Origin: Deltaproteobacteria bacterium | Lineage (GTDB): Bacteria; Desulfobacterota; Desulfobulbia; Desulfobulbales; UBA5123 | NCBI GenBank assembly: GCA_021788685.1 | Contig: JAJYKH010000196.1 | Coordinates: 1-5,706 of the forward strand | DNA: 5,706 nt | Direction of reading: 5' to 3' | Shown here: in pieces, positions 4,991-5,706 of the stretch | How the letters are laid out: every line of letters begins with the position of its first letter | How positions within the stretch are numbered: position 1 is the stretch's first letter | Notes under the pieces: model-generated | The model's input: the letters and a program-made list of their open reading frames with translations, nothing else | Told to the model about the DNA's origin: nothing | The model's database searches: none | Translations under genes and position numbers: made by a program

Positions 4991-5074
4991 AGCGCGCGGC
5001 GGCGGAGCTGTCAAGGCTGCGACCACAGGGAGCACCCGCAGGGCTTGGCCTTGATTGCTCCGCCGCCACGTGCT
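4991..5074. repeat. 84-bp imperfect palindrome (27-bp arms, 30-base loop)
   Basis: Arms 4991-5017 and 5048-5074 align over 27 positions with 23 Watson-Crick pairs, two G-T pairs and two mismatches (4997/5068 and 5009/5056). The core is GGCGGCGGAGC with GCTCCGCCGCC, then TCAAGGC with GCCTTGA. The loop (5018-5047) contains GGG-AGCA-CCC as a possible inner stem. No T-run follows on either strand. Such a long stem is more than GC content alone easily explains. It could be an RNA fold, a REP/MITE-like element or a cruciform protein site. Confidence 0.7.
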
Positions 5075-5249
5075 ACCCCGGTTTACCCCTGAAAAGAGCA
5101 AGTTTACACTCTCCCCGCAGGAGATGAAACCGACTGCCGGTATATGGAAGCTACACTCGAAGGTGGGCTTTGTGACGACTCCGCTTCCGTATGCCGGTTA
5201 TTCCGCATTCAGGAGGCTGGGATGGGCCGCCGCGGTCGGGAATAATGGG

Positions 5250-5276
5250 AGAGCTGGCGCAGGCGGAAACAGCTCT
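5250..5276 (-). terminator. Weak candidate terminator hairpin after nifA-like gene
   Basis: On the minus strand, AGAGCT (5276-5271) and AGCTCT (5255-5250) form a perfect 6-bp stem with a 15-base loop, 3 bases past the nifA-like stop. The sequence after it is not T-rich, so it is not a convincing intrinsic terminator. Confidence 0.3.
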
Positions 5277-5279
5277 GAT

Positions 5280-5706
5280 TTAAATCTCGGGTCGCCTCAG
5301 CCCGTATTTCTTCATCTTGTACCCGATCTGGCGCTGGGTCAGGCCCAGCTCCCGGGCGGCCCTCGCCTGCACCCATCCGTGGCGGCGCAAGGCGGCGACA
5401 ATCTCCTCTCTCTCCAGATCATGCAGGCGGCGGGCGCTCCTTCCCGCGGGATGATCCGCCACGCCTCCCATGGTGGCCGCGCCCTCCGGCAGCTCTCCGG
5501 GTGACGGGGTGCTGCGGACCGCAGGGGGCCCTTCCATCATGTAGGAGGGCAGGCTATCGACCTCGATCCAGTCCCGGTCTGCCATGATCACCAGCCGCTC
5601 GATCAGGTTCTGCATCTCCCGCACGTTCCCCGGCCAATCGTAGCCCTGGAAGAAGCGAAGAACCGGCCGGGCGAGCCGCACCTCCCGCTGGTTGTTCCGA
5701 AGATCG
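5280..5706 (-). CDS. nifA: NifA-like sigma-54-dependent transcriptional activator, C-terminal part (5' end outside window)
   Basis: The last 141 codons of an NtrC-family activator are present; the frame stays open to the window edge, beginning DLRNNQREV. The end of the AAA+ sigma-54 interaction domain is seen as GYDWPGNVREMQNLIERLVI. After a linker of about 50 residues comes a Fis-type HTH: LEREEIVAALRRHGWVQARA, then ARELGLTQRQIGYKMKKYGL. The GWVQ-A-AAR-LG-T-RQIGY pattern is characteristic of NifA and its VnfA/AnfA relatives, which activate nitrogenase genes at -24/-12 promoters. The fragment has no cysteine, so the interdomain CX4C motif of oxygen-sensitive rhizobial-type NifA is absent. That suggests the NifL-partnered or otherwise oxygen-tolerant class. 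A GTG at 5681 is internal, not the true start. Distinguishing NifA from VnfA/AnfA needs the N-terminal GAF domain, which lies outside. Confidence 0.85.
   Translation of the reverse strand, partial: DLRNNQREVRLARPVLRFFQGYDWPGNVREMQNLIERLVIMADRDWIEVDSLPSYMMEGPPAVRSTPSPGELPEGAATMGGVADHPAGRSARRLHDLEREEIVAALRRHGWVQARAARELGLTQRQIGYKMKKYGLRRPEI

Larger units (their letters stand above)
4484..5279. other. Intergenic stretch of about 800 bp, hairpin-rich, no supported gene
   Basis: Open frames here (for example minus strand 4452-4793 and 4660-4908, plus strand 4784-5092 and 5055-5504) overlap one another and lack Shine-Dalgarno sites. They have low-complexity Arg/Pro/Ser-rich translations, as expected of GC-rich noncoding DNA, and I recognise no domain. 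Many inverted repeats are visible. CCTTC-CCA-GAAGG begins near 4626. ATCCG / CGGAT with partial inner pairing spans 4696-4727. GCCCT / AGGGC lies near 4754-4780, and GGCT / AGCC near 4880-4895. The stronger ones at 4931-4973 and 4991-5074 are listed separately. It could be a structured RNA locus, a dispersed extragenic repeat family or a decayed island segment; sequence alone does not decide. Confidence 0.5.

Noticed and set aside
4991..5074. Integron attC site
   Set aside because: The palindrome lacks the RYYYAAC and GTTRRRY core ends and there is no integron-type integrase or cassette array.
4784..5504. Plus-strand open frames at 4784-5092 and 5055-5504
   Set aside because: The second runs antisense through the clear NifA-like coding region, and the first runs through the large palindrome; neither has start signals or recognisable homology.
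1..5706. CRISPR array
   Set aside because: No regularly spaced short direct repeats; the only long direct repeat is the two-copy 30-bp integrase tail.
1..5706. Insertion sequence
   Set aside because: No DDE or other transposase coding sequence and no pair of terminal inverted repeats with target duplications around any gene.

Overview
The window looks like a piece of a GC-rich, Gram-negative, probably nitrogen-fixing proteobacterial chromosome carrying the integrase end of a tRNA-targeted genomic island. The Gram-negative call rests on a TolC-family outer-membrane factor at the left. The diazotroph call rests on the 3' end of a NifA-type sigma-54 activator at the right. A genus cannot be assigned from sequence alone; both Desulfuromonadales-like and gammaproteobacterial hosts would fit.

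Left flank (1-1702): a complete TolC-family gene (28-1383) is followed, through an ATGA overlap, by a 45-codon ORF of unknown function (1380-1517). Facing it on the minus strand are a strong intrinsic terminator (1610-1641) and, just right of it, nucleotides 27-76 of a tRNA-Arg with anticodon CCG (1653-1702). The 5' part of that tRNA is missing and is replaced by AT-rich DNA. This is the expected scar where an element integrates into the 3' half of a tRNA gene.

Island (from about 1703): a near-consensus sigma-70 promoter (1730-1757) drives a 341-aa tyrosine integrase (1804-2829) with a full catalytic set. Next come two toxin-antitoxin (TA) modules. The first, on the minus strand, is a HI1419/HI1420-type pair: a RelE/ParE-fold toxin (3144-3440) and an HTH antitoxin (2847-3140). 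This cassette lies between two identical 30-bp direct repeats (2800-2829 and 3514-3543) that carry the last codons of the integrase. The right copy belongs to a decayed second integrase 3' end (about 3486-3543). The second module, on the plus strand, is a DUF4258 putative toxin (3620-3925) followed by an MqsA/YgiT-type zinc-finger HTH antitoxin (3956-4483), with its own promoter and nearby inverted repeats.

Right part (4484-5706): about 800 bp have no gene I can support but are rich in inverted repeats, including one 84-bp near-perfect hairpin (4991-5074). The window ends in the C-terminal 141 residues of a NifA-like activator on the minus strand (5280-5706, 5' end outside).

The reconstituted tRNA-Arg that should mark the other end of the island is not in the window. 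The island therefore either extends past nifA or has lost its right end. The integrase would excise and insert the element, while the two TA modules plausibly stabilise it against loss.
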